Assembly (NCBI RefSeq): GCF_016793485.1
Contig: NZ_JAEULZ010000016.1
Span: 91,837-155,836, forward strand
Direction: 5' to 3'
Length of the DNA: 64,000 nucleotides
Source of the DNA: Mesorhizobium sp.
GTDB taxonomy: Bacteria; Pseudomonadota; Alphaproteobacteria; Rhizobiales; Rhizobiaceae
This document shows, one piece after another, positions 8,630 through 18,200 of the stretch (its first letter is position 1; the number at the start of each line of letters is the position of its first letter). The notes beneath the pieces are model-generated. The model saw only the letters and a program-made list of their open reading frames with translations, searched no databases and was not told the origin of the DNA. The translations under genes were made by a program, and so were the position numbers.

Positions 8630-10678
8630 ATGACAAAGCCCGTCGATCTCGATCGCCATCCCCTCACGCATTGGGATGGACCGTTTGGCCTGCCGGACTT
8701 TTCGCGTATCGACGACGGTGATTTCGGACCGGTTTTCGACGCCGCACTGGCTGCGCACCAGGCCGACATCGACGCAATTGCCGACAATCCGGAGCTCGCT
8801 ACAATCGAAAACACGTTCGCAGCGATGGAACTTTCCGGCGACCCGCTGGACCGTGTCTCGGCGATCTTCTGGTGCAAGGCCGGCGCCAACACCAACGACG
8901 CCATTCAGGCGATGGAACGAGAGATCGCGCCGAAAATGTCGCGCCACTACTCCACGATCTCGATGAACGAGAAGCTATTCGCGCGCATCGACGATCTGTA
9001 CAAGCGGCGCGCGTCGCTTGGGCTCGATCCCAAGACGTTACGGCTGGTGGAAAAGAGCTGGAAAGGCTTTGTGAAGTCGGGCGCGAAGCTCGACGCCGAT
9101 GGCAAGAAGCGGCTTGCGGCGGTCAACGAGGAGCTGTCCTCGCTCGGCACAGCCTTCAGCCAGAATGTGCTGGCCGACGAGAAGGAATGGGTGATGTTCC
9201 TTGGTGCGGGCGACCTCGCCGGCCTGCCCGAATTCCTGAAAAGCGCGATGGCTGGTGCAGCCGAGTCCCGTGGCCGAAAGGGCGAGTATGCGGTCACGCT
9301 GTCGCGCTCGATCTACGAGCCCTTCACCACCTTCTCCGAACGGCGCGACCTGCGCGAAAAGGCCTTCAAGGCTTTCATCGGGCGCGGCGAAACCGGCGGC
9401 GAGACCGACAACGCCCCCGTGGTGAGGAAGATGCTGGCCCTGCGTGCCGAAAAGGCAAAGCTGCTCGGCTACGAAAGCTTCGCGGCGCTCAAGCTCGACG
9501 ACACGATGGCCAAGACGCCGAAAGCGGTGTTCGAACTTCTCGAACCCGTCTGGGAAAAGGCGCGCGAGAAGGCTGCCCGCGACGAAGCCGAATTGCAGCG
9601 TCTTGCCGCGGCTTCGGGCAGCAACGAGAAGCTCGCGGCCTGGGACTGGCGCTTCTACCAGGAGAAGCTGCGCGCCGAAAAATACGCCTTCGACGAGGCC
9701 GAGCTAAAACCCTATCTGCAGCTCGAACAGATCATCGCCGCGTGCTTCGACGTCGCGACGCGCCTCTTCGGCGTCACCTTCTCCGAAAAGCAGGGCGTAC
9801 CCGCCTGGCACCCGGATGCGCGTCTGTTCGAGGTCCTGAACGCCGACGGATCGCAGCGCGGCCTGTTCCTCGCCGACTATTTCGCGCGGCCTTCCAAACG
9901 GTCCGGCGCCTGGATGAGTTCGCTGCAGTCAGGCTATCGCCTCGGCCAGGGATCGAGCCCGATCATCTACAACATCATGAATTTCGCCAAGCCACCGGCC
10001 GGCGAGCCGGCGCTGCTCTCGCTCGACGAGGCAAAGACGCTGTTCCACGAATTCGGTCATGCGCTGCATGGCCTGCTAACGGAGGCGTATTGGCCGTCGC
10101 AGTCCGGTACGTCCGTTTCGCGCGACTTCGTGGAACTGCCATCGCAGCTTTACGAACATTGGCTCACCGTTCCGGCCGTGCTCGAAAAATACGCGCGCCA
10201 CTGCAAAACCGGCGAGCCGATGCCGCAGGCTCTGCTCGACAAGATGCTGGCGGCCAGCACCTTCGACGCCGGCTTCCGGACGGTGGAATTCACATCGTCC
10301 GCGCTTGTCGATATGGCCTATCATTCACAAAAGGATGCCCCTTCCGATCCGCAGACCTTCGAGACGGAGACGCTGAAGAAACTCGGCATGCCGGACGCCA
10401 TCGTCATGCGCCACCGCACCCCGCATTTCAGCCACGTCTTTTCCGGTGACGGCTATTCGGCCGGCTACTACTCCTACATGTGGTCGGAAGTGCTGGATGC
10501 CGACGCCTTTTCCGCCTTCGAGGAAACCGGCGATGCCTTCAATCCCGAGATGGCGGCCAAGCTGAAGAAACACATCTATTCTGCCGGCGGCTCCGCCGAT
10601 CCGGAAGCACTCTATACGGAATTCAGGGGCAAGATGCCGACGCCAGACGCGATGATGGCCAAGCGCGGCTTGGCCTGA
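8630..10678 (+). CDS. dcp: Peptidyl-dipeptidase Dcp, M3 zinc metallopeptidase
   Basis: 682 residues, full length for M3 oligopeptidases. The zinc motif HEFGH is near residue 473, followed by the Dcp-like stretch SGTSVSRDFVELPSQLYEHW, which is nearer to Dcp than to oligopeptidase A (PrlC). Such enzymes remove C-terminal dipeptides from peptides in the cytoplasm or periplasm. No signal peptide is seen, so the protein is probably cytoplasmic. A GTAGGA ribosome-binding site precedes the ATG. Confidence 0.94.
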   Translation: MTKPVDLDRHPLTHWDGPFGLPDFSRIDDGDFGPVFDAALAAHQADIDAIADNPELATIENTFAAMELSGDPLDRVSAIFWCKAGANTNDAIQAMEREIAPKMSRHYSTISMNEKLFARIDDLYKRRASLGLDPKTLRLVEKSWKGFVKSGAKLDADGKKRLAAVNEELSSLGTAFSQNVLADEKEWVMFLGAGDLAGLPEFLKSAMAGAAESRGRKGEYAVTLSRSIYEPFTTFSERRDLREKAFKAFIGRGETGGETDNAPVVRKMLALRAEKAKLLGYESFAALKLDDTMAKTPKAVFELLEPVWEKAREKAARDEAELQRLAAASGSNEKLAAWDWRFYQEKLRAEKYAFDEAELKPYLQLEQIIAACFDVATRLFGVTFSEKQGVPAWHPDARLFEVLNADGSQRGLFLADYFARPSKRSGAWMSSLQSGYRLGQGSSPIIYNIMNFAKPPAGEPALLSLDEAKTLFHEFGHALHGLLTEAYWPSQSGTSVSRDFVELPSQLYEHWLTVPAVLEKYARHCKTGEPMPQALLDKMLAASTFDAGFRTVEFTSSALVDMAYHSQKDAPSDPQTFETETLKKLGMPDAIVMRHRTPHFSHVFSGDGYSAGYYSYMWSEVLDADAFSAFEETGDAFNPEMAAKLKKHIYSAGGSADPEALYTEFRGKMPTPDAMMAKRGLA

Positions 10679-10710
10679 CCGCCAGGGAGTTTACGTTCAG
10701 GGAGTTTGCG

Positions 10711-10992
10711 TCAGCGCTTGGGATAGCAGGCCAAGGGTACATCTGGCCAAATGGCCTGATCGCATCCTGCATCAGCCTGTTGCTTCTTGAATTCGGCCGA
10801 AGTCGGGCCGGTCACCGTGTGGTCAACGCCAAATGCTGCATCGGGGAAGGCTTCCTCGGCGGCGGTCTGCAGCAGAGCTGGTCCCTCGATCTGGCGCGTC
10901 CCGGTAGAGTTGGCGACGCCTGCGGCAAGCAGGAGGGCGACCGACGCGGTAGCGACGGTGCTTCGGAAAAGGCGCGCGGATGCCGTGTTCAT
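10711..10992 (-). CDS. Small secreted hypothetical protein
   Basis: 93 residues with a signal peptide (SVALLLAAGVANS) and a short mature chain holding two cysteines (AGCDQ and LACYPK) that could form a disulfide. No family recognised. It converges with dcp and is divergent from typA. Low-complexity small exported proteins like this are common in rhizobia; only the signal peptide supports it being real. Confidence 0.6.
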   Translation of the reverse strand: MNTASARLFRSTVATASVALLLAAGVANSTGTRQIEGPALLQTAAEEAFPDAAFGVDHTVTGPTSAEFKKQQADAGCDQAIWPDVPLACYPKR

Positions 10993-11174
10993 GGACGTTA
11001 ACTTTTCCGGCGGGGAATCGATCCGCCTCGTTAGACTTTTAATTATCTGCTCAGTTCCCTAATTTTCGGTAACCATTGGCCCCCCTTTCGCAACTGCGAA
11101 AAAACCTGTATGAGCCGCGCAACTGAAGTTGCGGCGCCGGTATCCGCGTGCCGCCCACTCCCGAGATTAAGAAC

Positions 11175-13004
11175 ATGAAACTTCGCAACATCGCGATCAT
11201 CGCGCATGTCGACCATGGCAAGACTACCCTCGTCGACCAGCTCCTGAAACAGTCCGGCTCCTTCCGCGAGAACCAGCGCGTCGCCGAGCGCGTGATGGAT
11301 TCGAACGACCTCGAAAAGGAACGTGGCATCACGATCCTCGCCAAGGCGACGTCGATCGTGTGGAAGGACACCCGTATCAACATCGTCGACACCCCCGGCC
11401 ACGCCGACTTCGGCGGCGAGGTCGAGCGCATTCTCTCCATGGTGGACGGAGCGATCGTGCTCGTCGATGCCTCTGAAGGCCCGATGCCTCAGACCAAGTT
11501 CGTGGTCGGCAAGGCGCTCAAGGTTGGCCTGAAGCCGATCGTTGCGATCAACAAGATCGACCGTCCCGACGGCCGCCATGTCGAGGTCATAAACGAAGTG
11601 TTCGACCTCTTCGCCAATCTCGACGCCACCGACGACCAGCTCGACTTCCCGATCCTTTACGGTTCGGGCCGTGATGGCTGGATGAACGTCAATCCGGAAG
11701 GCCCGAAGGATGAGGGTCTCGCGCCTCTGCTCGACCTCGTGCTGAAGCACGTTCCCGAGCCGACAGTCGAGGAAGGTCCGTTCCGCATGATCGGAACGAT
11801 CCTCGAGGCCAATCCTTTCCTCGGCCGCATTATCACCGGGCGCATCGCCTCGGGTTCGGTGAAGCCGAACCAGGCCGTCAAGGTGCTCGGGCAGGACAGC
11901 AAGACCATCGAGACCGGCCGCATTTCCAAGATCCTCGCCTTCCGCGGCATTGAGCGCCAGCCTATCGAGGATGCGCAGGCGGGCGACATCGTCGCCATCG
12001 CCGGCCTCTCCAAGGGTACCGTCGCCGACACGTTCTGCGACCCGGCCGTCACGGAAGCGATGAAGGCGCAGCCGATCGACCCGCCGACTGTCACCATGTC
12101 CTTCATCGTCAACGACAGCCCGCTCGCCGGCACCGAGGGCGACAAGGTCACCAGCCGCGTCATCCGCGACCGCCTGCTCAAGGAAGCTGAAGGCAACGTC
12201 GCGCTGAAGATCGAGGAGGCCGAGGGCAAGGATTCCTTCTACGTGTCCGGCCGTGGCGAATTGCAGCTTGCCGTCCTGATCGAGACCATGCGCCGCGAGG
12301 GCTTTGAACTCGCCGTCTCGCGTCCGCGTGTCGTTATGCATAAGGACGAAGCTACCGGCCAGATGATGGAGCCGATCGAGGAAGTCGTCATCGACGTCGA
12401 TGAGGAGCACTCCGGCATCGTGGTGCAGAAGATGTCCGAGCGTAAGGCCGAGATGGTCGAGCTGCGTCCGTCCGGCGGCAATCGCCAGCGTCTCCGCTTC
12501 TACGCGCCGACACGCGGCCTGATCGGCTATCAATCGGAGCTGCTGACCGACACGCGCGGCACCGCCGTCATGAACCGTCTGTTCCACGACTACCAGCCGT
12601 TCAGGGGCGTGATTGCCGGCCGTACCAACGGCGTTCTGCTCTCCAATGCATCGGGCGAAGCCGTCGCTTACGCCATGTTCAACCTGGAAGATCGCGGCCC
12701 GATGATCATCGAGCCGGGCGAGAAGGTCTATCAGGGCATGATCATCGGCATTCATAGCCGCGACAACGACCTTGAGGTCAATGTGCTGAAGGGCAAGCAG
12801 CTGACCAACATCCGCGCCGCCGGCAAGGACGAGGCCGTGAAGCTGACCCCGCCGATCCGCATGACGCTCGACCGCGCCCTGTCGTGGATCCAGGACGACG
12901 AGCTGATGGAAGTGACGCCGAAGACGATCCGCCTGCGCAAGCTCTATCTGGATCCGAACGACCGCAAGCGCTTCGAAAAGCAGAAGCTCGCCGGCGCGGC
13001 CTAA
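11175..13004 (+). CDS. typA: Ribosome-associated GTPase TypA/BipA
   Basis: 609 residues, the standard length. All GTPase motifs are present: AHVDHGKTT (G1), RGITI (G2), DTPGHADF (G3) and NKIDR (G4). The EF-G-like domains III and V follow, and then the TypA-specific C-terminal domain. TypA is a translational GTPase involved in ribosome assembly at low temperature and in stress responses. The start at 11175 matches the family; a GTG nine codons earlier adds residues without homology. A strong hairpin terminator follows at 13043. Confidence 0.97.
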   Translation: MKLRNIAIIAHVDHGKTTLVDQLLKQSGSFRENQRVAERVMDSNDLEKERGITILAKATSIVWKDTRINIVDTPGHADFGGEVERILSMVDGAIVLVDASEGPMPQTKFVVGKALKVGLKPIVAINKIDRPDGRHVEVINEVFDLFANLDATDDQLDFPILYGSGRDGWMNVNPEGPKDEGLAPLLDLVLKHVPEPTVEEGPFRMIGTILEANPFLGRIITGRIASGSVKPNQAVKVLGQDSKTIETGRISKILAFRGIERQPIEDAQAGDIVAIAGLSKGTVADTFCDPAVTEAMKAQPIDPPTVTMSFIVNDSPLAGTEGDKVTSRVIRDRLLKEAEGNVALKIEEAEGKDSFYVSGRGELQLAVLIETMRREGFELAVSRPRVVMHKDEATGQMMEPIEEVVIDVDEEHSGIVVQKMSERKAEMVELRPSGGNRQRLRFYAPTRGLIGYQSELLTDTRGTAVMNRLFHDYQPFRGVIAGRTNGVLLSNASGEAVAYAMFNLEDRGPMIIEPGEKVYQGMIIGIHSRDNDLEVNVLKGKQLTNIRAAGKDEAVKLTPPIRMTLDRALSWIQDDELMEVTPKTIRLRKLYLDPNDRKRFEKQKLAGAA

Positions 13005-13042
13005 GCTTTTCCTCCGGGCTTCCGCAGGAACGCCTTTTGACT

Positions 13043-13077
13043 AAACTCCGTTTGGCTTGTGCCGAGCGGAGTTTTTT
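13043..13077 (+). terminator. Hairpin terminator after typA, overlapping the next gene's ribosome-binding site
   Basis: AAACTCCG at 13043-13050 pairs with CGGAGTTT at 13067-13074, with an inner TTGGC/GCCGA extension around TTGT. A run of six T follows. This is a textbook rho-independent terminator 38 bases after typA. The GGAG of its right arm is also the only plausible ribosome-binding site for the ATG at 13079. Confidence 0.85.
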
Positions 13078-13078
13078 C

Positions 13079-13438
13079 ATGCCGAGCAACACCTACCAGC
13101 TCTTCGAGCGGGCGATGGCGAAGCGCTGGCCGATCGCGTGCCGTTACCAGGGGCATCCACGCGCGATCTGCCCCGTCATCCTCGGCCACTCGGGCAGCGT
13201 CGAAAAGGCGCTCGTCTGGCAGTTCGCCGGTTCCAGCAGCAGCGGTGCGGTAAGCGGCCAGTGGAAATGCCTGACGCTTTCAGAGGTCGAGAAGGCAGAA
13301 ATCGTCGAAGGGCCATGGCGTACCGGCGAGCGTCACGGGAATGCCCAAAGTTGCGTGAAGGATGTTGATCTGGACGTCAACCCGGACAGCCCATACGCTC
13401 CAAGGCGCCGGCTACCGGTGCTTCGCATAATCAAGTAG
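13079..13438 (+). CDS. Conserved hypothetical protein
   Basis: 119 residues, no signal peptide or membrane helix. Notable segments are AMAKRWPIACRYQGHPRAI and the C-terminal CVKDVDLDVNPDSPYAPRR. It has the look of a small beta-rich ligand- or nucleic-acid-associated domain, but I cannot name the family. The ATG is one base after the T run of the typA terminator. Its ribosome-binding site GCGGAG is inside the hairpin's right arm with a seven-base spacing, so expression would depend on read-through and hairpin opening. Confidence 0.72.
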   Translation: MPSNTYQLFERAMAKRWPIACRYQGHPRAICPVILGHSGSVEKALVWQFAGSSSSGAVSGQWKCLTLSEVEKAEIVEGPWRTGERHGNAQSCVKDVDLDVNPDSPYAPRRRLPVLRIIK

Positions 13439-13537
13439 CCACTGGCGCCTGCGCTGGACCGGAAAATAGGCCAGCCTGTATCTGTGTGTGTTCACCTCGG
13501 TTCGATCTAACCGCAAAGTCCCGCCGGATCGAGCTCC

Positions 13538-14449
13538 TTGTCGAACATCAGAAACAGCACATCGCCTTTGTTTCCCATCCTTGTCTGCCTGGCCGGTGTC
13601 TTCCTGCTCGCGGCAATGGATGCCGCCGTCAAAGGTCTGGTCCTGACGATCGGCGCCTATAACGCGCTTCTGTGGCGTAGTGTCTTCGGCAGTGTCGCAG
13701 CGGGAACCGCGTGGAAGGCCACCAAACGAACGCGCCCCGATGCAAATGCCCTGCGGCTCCATATTCAACGCGGCATCGTCGTTTGTTTCGTCGGGTTGCT
13801 GTTCTTCTGGGGGGTCGGTCGCCTTCCGCTCGCCGAGGCGGTTGCATTGTCGTTCGTCGCACCGCTGGTGGCGCTTTTCATGGTCGCCATCATGTTGGGC
13901 GAGCGAATTGGACGGTCCGTCATCCTGGCGTCGATCATGGGCATGGTCGGGGTGGTCATTATCCTGTTAGGCAGGTTCGGCGCGGGAAACTACGCGCCCG
14001 ACGCCTTGCTTGGGGTGTTGGCTATCCTCGCTTCCGCTTTCTTCTACGCCTACAATCTTGTGCTGACCCGCCGTCAGTCGCTGATTGCGAAGCCGCTGGA
14101 AGTCGTGTTTTTCACGAATCTGGTTGCGTTGGTCGTGCTAGGTGCGGCGGCGCCCTGGTTTGGTCTGTGGCCAGCCCCGGACCAGTGGGCGCCAATCATC
14201 GGCGTGACCGTGCTGGCTCTCGGTGGGCATGCCATGCTCAGTTGGGCATACGGGCGTACGGAGGCCCAGTACCTGATTCCGACGGAATATTCGGCATTCG
14301 TCTGGGCGATCCTGCTCGGATGGTTCTTTTTCGATGAAGCCGTCGGCGTGTCGACAATTGCCGGCGCGGTTTTGATCACCCTCGGCTGCCTGCTTGCATC
14401 CCGCTCGAAGCCGAAGCTCGCCGAACCCATCGAGGTGGCCGCCATCTGA
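13538..14449 (+). CDS. EamA/DMT-superfamily transporter
   Basis: 303 residues with about ten hydrophobic helices in two repeated EamA halves (for example LPLAEAVALSFVAPLVALFM in the first and AQYLIPTEYSAFVWAILLGW in the second). Such proteins are inner-membrane exporters of metabolites; the substrate is unknown. The most upstream plausible start is TTG at 13538. The first in-frame ATG would cut into the first helix, so a non-ATG start is likely. Confidence 0.87.
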   Translation: MSNIRNSTSPLFPILVCLAGVFLLAAMDAAVKGLVLTIGAYNALLWRSVFGSVAAGTAWKATKRTRPDANALRLHIQRGIVVCFVGLLFFWGVGRLPLAEAVALSFVAPLVALFMVAIMLGERIGRSVILASIMGMVGVVIILLGRFGAGNYAPDALLGVLAILASAFFYAYNLVLTRRQSLIAKPLEVVFFTNLVALVVLGAAAPWFGLWPAPDQWAPIIGVTVLALGGHAMLSWAYGRTEAQYLIPTEYSAFVWAILLGWFFFDEAVGVSTIAGAVLITLGCLLASRSKPKLAEPIEVAAI

Positions 14450-14516
14450 TCGTAGAGCTTGGTCAGCCATTTGGCTAGATCGAGCAAAGTGGTTATGATC
14501 TTCAGGGAGGAATCCG

Positions 14517-15131
14517 ATGGACCTGACGTCGCTTCTGATCTTTGCCGGCGCGCTGCTCGTAGCCGCCGGATCGCCCGGCCCGTCGATTGCGGCCCTTGTG
14601 TCGCGTGTCATCGCGAAGGGCTTCCGCGATGTATTTCCATTTCTGGCGGCCATGTGGATCGGCGAGGCGATATGGCTGTCGATGGCCGTGTTCGGGCTGG
14701 CATTTGTCGCGCAGACCTTCCACCTTGCTTTCTTGGTCGTGAAATGGGTCGGCGTCACCTATTTGGCATGGCTTGCCTGGAAGATGTGGACCGCTCCGGT
14801 GGCGGTGCGCGACGGCGCAATGCCGCGCGAAGATTCGCCGGCAAAGCTTTTCCTCGCCGGCATGGCCGTCACGCTCGGCAATCCGAAGATCATGATGTTT
14901 TATCTTGCGCTCCTGCCCACCATCATCGACCTCGGCTCCGTCACAATTCTCGGCTGGGTAGAACTGACGCTGACGATGGCGCTGGTGCTTATCGCGATCG
15001 ACCTGACCTGGGTTCTCGCCGCTGCGCAGGCGCGGCGGCTGCTGAAGAGCGAACGCGCCATGCGTATTGCCAACCGTATCAGCGCGGGCACCATGGCCGG
15101 TGCGGCCGCAGCCATTGCGACGCGGCCCTGA
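14517..15131 (+). CDS. LysE/RhtB-family amino-acid exporter
   Basis: 204 residues, about six helices. The family signature AGSPGPSIAALVSRVIAKG is near the N terminus and LGNPKIMMFYLALLPTIID is mid-protein. These are proton-driven exporters of amino acids or related compounds. GGGAGGA precedes the ATG. It stands between the EamA transporter and the large glutamate dehydrogenase. Confidence 0.9.
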   Translation: MDLTSLLIFAGALLVAAGSPGPSIAALVSRVIAKGFRDVFPFLAAMWIGEAIWLSMAVFGLAFVAQTFHLAFLVVKWVGVTYLAWLAWKMWTAPVAVRDGAMPREDSPAKLFLAGMAVTLGNPKIMMFYLALLPTIIDLGSVTILGWVELTLTMALVLIAIDLTWVLAAAQARRLLKSERAMRIANRISAGTMAGAAAAIATRP

Positions 15132-15247
15132 GCGTCACATCTCCTTCACGTCATGTCGGCATGTGAAACGGCGGCAGGTGGTCGCCAAACTGTCGCCTTC
15201 TGCTACGATAGTCGCAAAAGCATGCTTCGAGGGAGGGATTCGACGTC

Positions 15248-18200
15248 ATGGCCGACACGCGCGCCACATTCGCAAAGGTAGCCCGCTCGGGCAAGTCCTC
15301 CAGACCCGCCCGGTCGACCCTCCATTTGATGGAGAGGGCGCCGGCTGAGGACGTCGCCGCTTATGAGAAGAGCGTGCTGGATAGAGCCGCGGCACTCGCA
15401 GAAAGGGCCGTTCTTTCGCACCGCAAGGGCGAAAGCGTCATATCCATAGTGAACGATCCGGCAATCGTCTGCGAAGGACGCGGGCAGACCGTGATTACCG
15501 TGGTCAACGACAACATGCCTTTCCTGTTCGATTCGGTGATCGGTGAGGTTTCCGACACCGCCGGCGAGCCCACGCTGGTTGTGCACCCGGTGATCGGCGT
15601 CCGGCACGACAGGAAGGGCGTCAGCGAAATCGTCGGCGACGGCGTGAAGGACGTGGACCGTCTTTCGGTAATCCACATCCATGTCGGCGCACTTTCCGAG
15701 GAGGACGCGACCGGTCTCAAGCAACGGCTTCAGAAGGTCTTGGCCCAGGTCCGCGCAGCGGTTGCCGACTGGAAGCCCATGCTTTCGCGGCTGGAGCGGG
15801 TCATCTCGGACTACCGCGACCAGCCACCGCCGCTGGACAAGCGCACGGTGGCCGAAGCGCTCGCCTTCCTGGAATGGCTGCGGGACGACAACTTCACCTT
15901 CCTCGGCATGCGTGAGTTCCATTACACGGGCGGCGAGAAGACCGGCACCCTCACACGGGCGAAAGCACCGGGGCTGGGCATACTCGCAGACCCTGACGTG
16001 CGCGTCCTGCGCCGGGTCGGCGGCGAGGCGACAACGCCAGAGATCCGAGCTTTCCTCCACGGACCGGAGCCGCTGATCGTCACCAAGGCCAACGCCAAGT
16101 CCCACGTGCACCGCCGCGCCTATCTCGACTATATCGGCATCAAGACATTCAATGGCAGAGGTAAGCTGACGGGCGAACTGCGTGTCGTCGGCCTCTTCAC
16201 CTCGACCGCCTACACGCGCTCGGTCATGAAGATCCCCTACCTGCGCTCAAAGGCCGAGGCGGTGATCCGCAAGTCCGGCTTCAACCCGGATGATCATTCC
16301 GGCAAGGCGTTGATCAACGTGCTCGAAAGCTATCCGCGCGACGAGCTGTTCCAGGTTCCCGTGCCTGTCCTGCGCAAGCATGCCGATGTGATCCTCGGGC
16401 TGACAGAACGCCCTCGGGTCAGGGTGCTCTACCGTGTCGACCAGTTCGACCGTTTCGTCTCTGTCATCGTCTTCGTGCCACGCGATCGATACGACTCGAT
16501 CGTACGGGAACGGATCGGACAATATCTGAAGACCGTGTTCGGCGGGCGTGTATCGGCCTATTACCCGGCATTCCCTGAAGGCGGGCTGGCGCGCGTTCAT
16601 TTCATCATCGGGCGTTCCGGCGGCAAAACGCCAAAGGTCGACCCGCAGGAAATCGAGCGGGAAATCCGCGATATCGCCCGCACATGGGAAGATTCGCTGC
16701 GCGAGGCGGCAGCCGATTCGGGCGCCGATACCGCGCTGCTTTCGGTCGCCGCAAGGCTCCCGGTGAGCTATCGCGGTTCGTTCAGCGCGGCGGAGGCGCT
16801 GCGCGACGCCCGCCGCATTGCGGTCGTCGGGCCCGATCGCCCCATCATCATCGACTACTATCATCAGCAGGGTCAGTCGCCCTCGCAGGCCTCACTCAAG
16901 ATCTATCATCACGGCCGTCCCGTATCACTGTCGCGCCGGGTCCCGGTGCTCGAGAACATGGGGTTTCGGGTGATCAGCGAGCGCACGTTCGAAGTGCAGG
17001 GTTCGCCGGACGGACCCGTCTTTATCCACGACATGGAACTCGAGAACGCGTTCGGCCAACCGATCGACCTTGCCGATGGCGGCAAGCTTTTCGAGGCTGT
17101 GTTCCTGTCGGTGTGGCGGCAGGAGGCGGACAGCGACTATTTCAATGCGCTCGCGCAGACGGCTGGCCTCGACGTCTCCGCGATCGGCGTGCTGCGCGCC
17201 TATGGCCGATACCTGCAGCAGGCCGGCATCCCGCAGAGCCAGGGTTTCGTCGCGGGCGTTCTGTCGCGCTATCCGGACATCACACGCGCGCTTCACGACA
17301 TGTTCGTCCTGCGCCTTCGGCCGACGAGCAGCAAGGAAGACATGGTCTCCGCCAAGCATCTCAAGGCGAAGATCAAGGACGCCCTCAACGACGTTCCGAA
17401 CATCGACGACGACACGATCATCCGCAGGTACCTGAACCTGATCGAAGCGACGTTGAGGACGAACCATTTCGTGCCGGACCTGTCGGAGCGCGGACAATCG
17501 CTGGCCCTTAAGCTCGATTCCCGCATCGTCGATGGCCTGCCCGAACCACGTCCATGGCGCGAGATTTTCGTCTACGGCCCGGAAGTGGAGGGCGTGCACC
17601 TGCGCTTCGGTCCCGTGGCGCGCGGCGGCCTGCGCTGGTCGGATCGCGCGACCGACTACCGGACCGAGGTGCTGGGCCTCGTCAAGGCGCAGCAGGTCAA
17701 GAATGCGGTCATCGTTCCGGTCGGGGCGAAGGGCGGCTTCTATCCGAAGCGGCCGACGACAGGCCTCACCCGCGACCAGATTTTCGAGGCCGGCAGGGCA
17801 GCCTATGTCAACTTCGTGTCCAGCCTGCTTTCCATCACGGACAACATCGAAGGAGACCATGTCGCGCCGCCCGCCGATGTGACGCGCCGGGATAAGGACG
17901 ACCCTTACTTCGTCGTCGCGGCCGACAAGGGCACCGCGACCTTCTCCGACACCGCCAACGCCATCAGCCAGAAACACGGCTTCTGGCTTGACGACGCCTT
18001 CGCGTCCGGAGGCTCGGCAGGCTACGACCACAAGGGCATGGGCATTACCGCCAAGGGCGCGTGGGAAGCGGTCAAGCGCCACTTCCGCGAGATGAACCGC
18101 GATATCCAGACAACGCCGTTCAGCGTCGTCGGCGTCGGCGACATGTCGGGAGACGTATTCGGCAACGGCATGCTGCTCTCCGACCAGACGCGATTGATCG

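Noticed and set aside
7601-8947. 448-residue minus-strand frame
   Set aside because: Antisense to pdxY, carbonic anhydrase and dcp; typical high-GC shadow frame.
8872-10449. 525-residue plus-strand frame
   Set aside because: Out-of-frame reading inside dcp; low-complexity Arg/Ala-rich composition.
11043-12755. 570-residue minus-strand frame
   Set aside because: Complete antisense of typA, whose GTPase motifs are intact.
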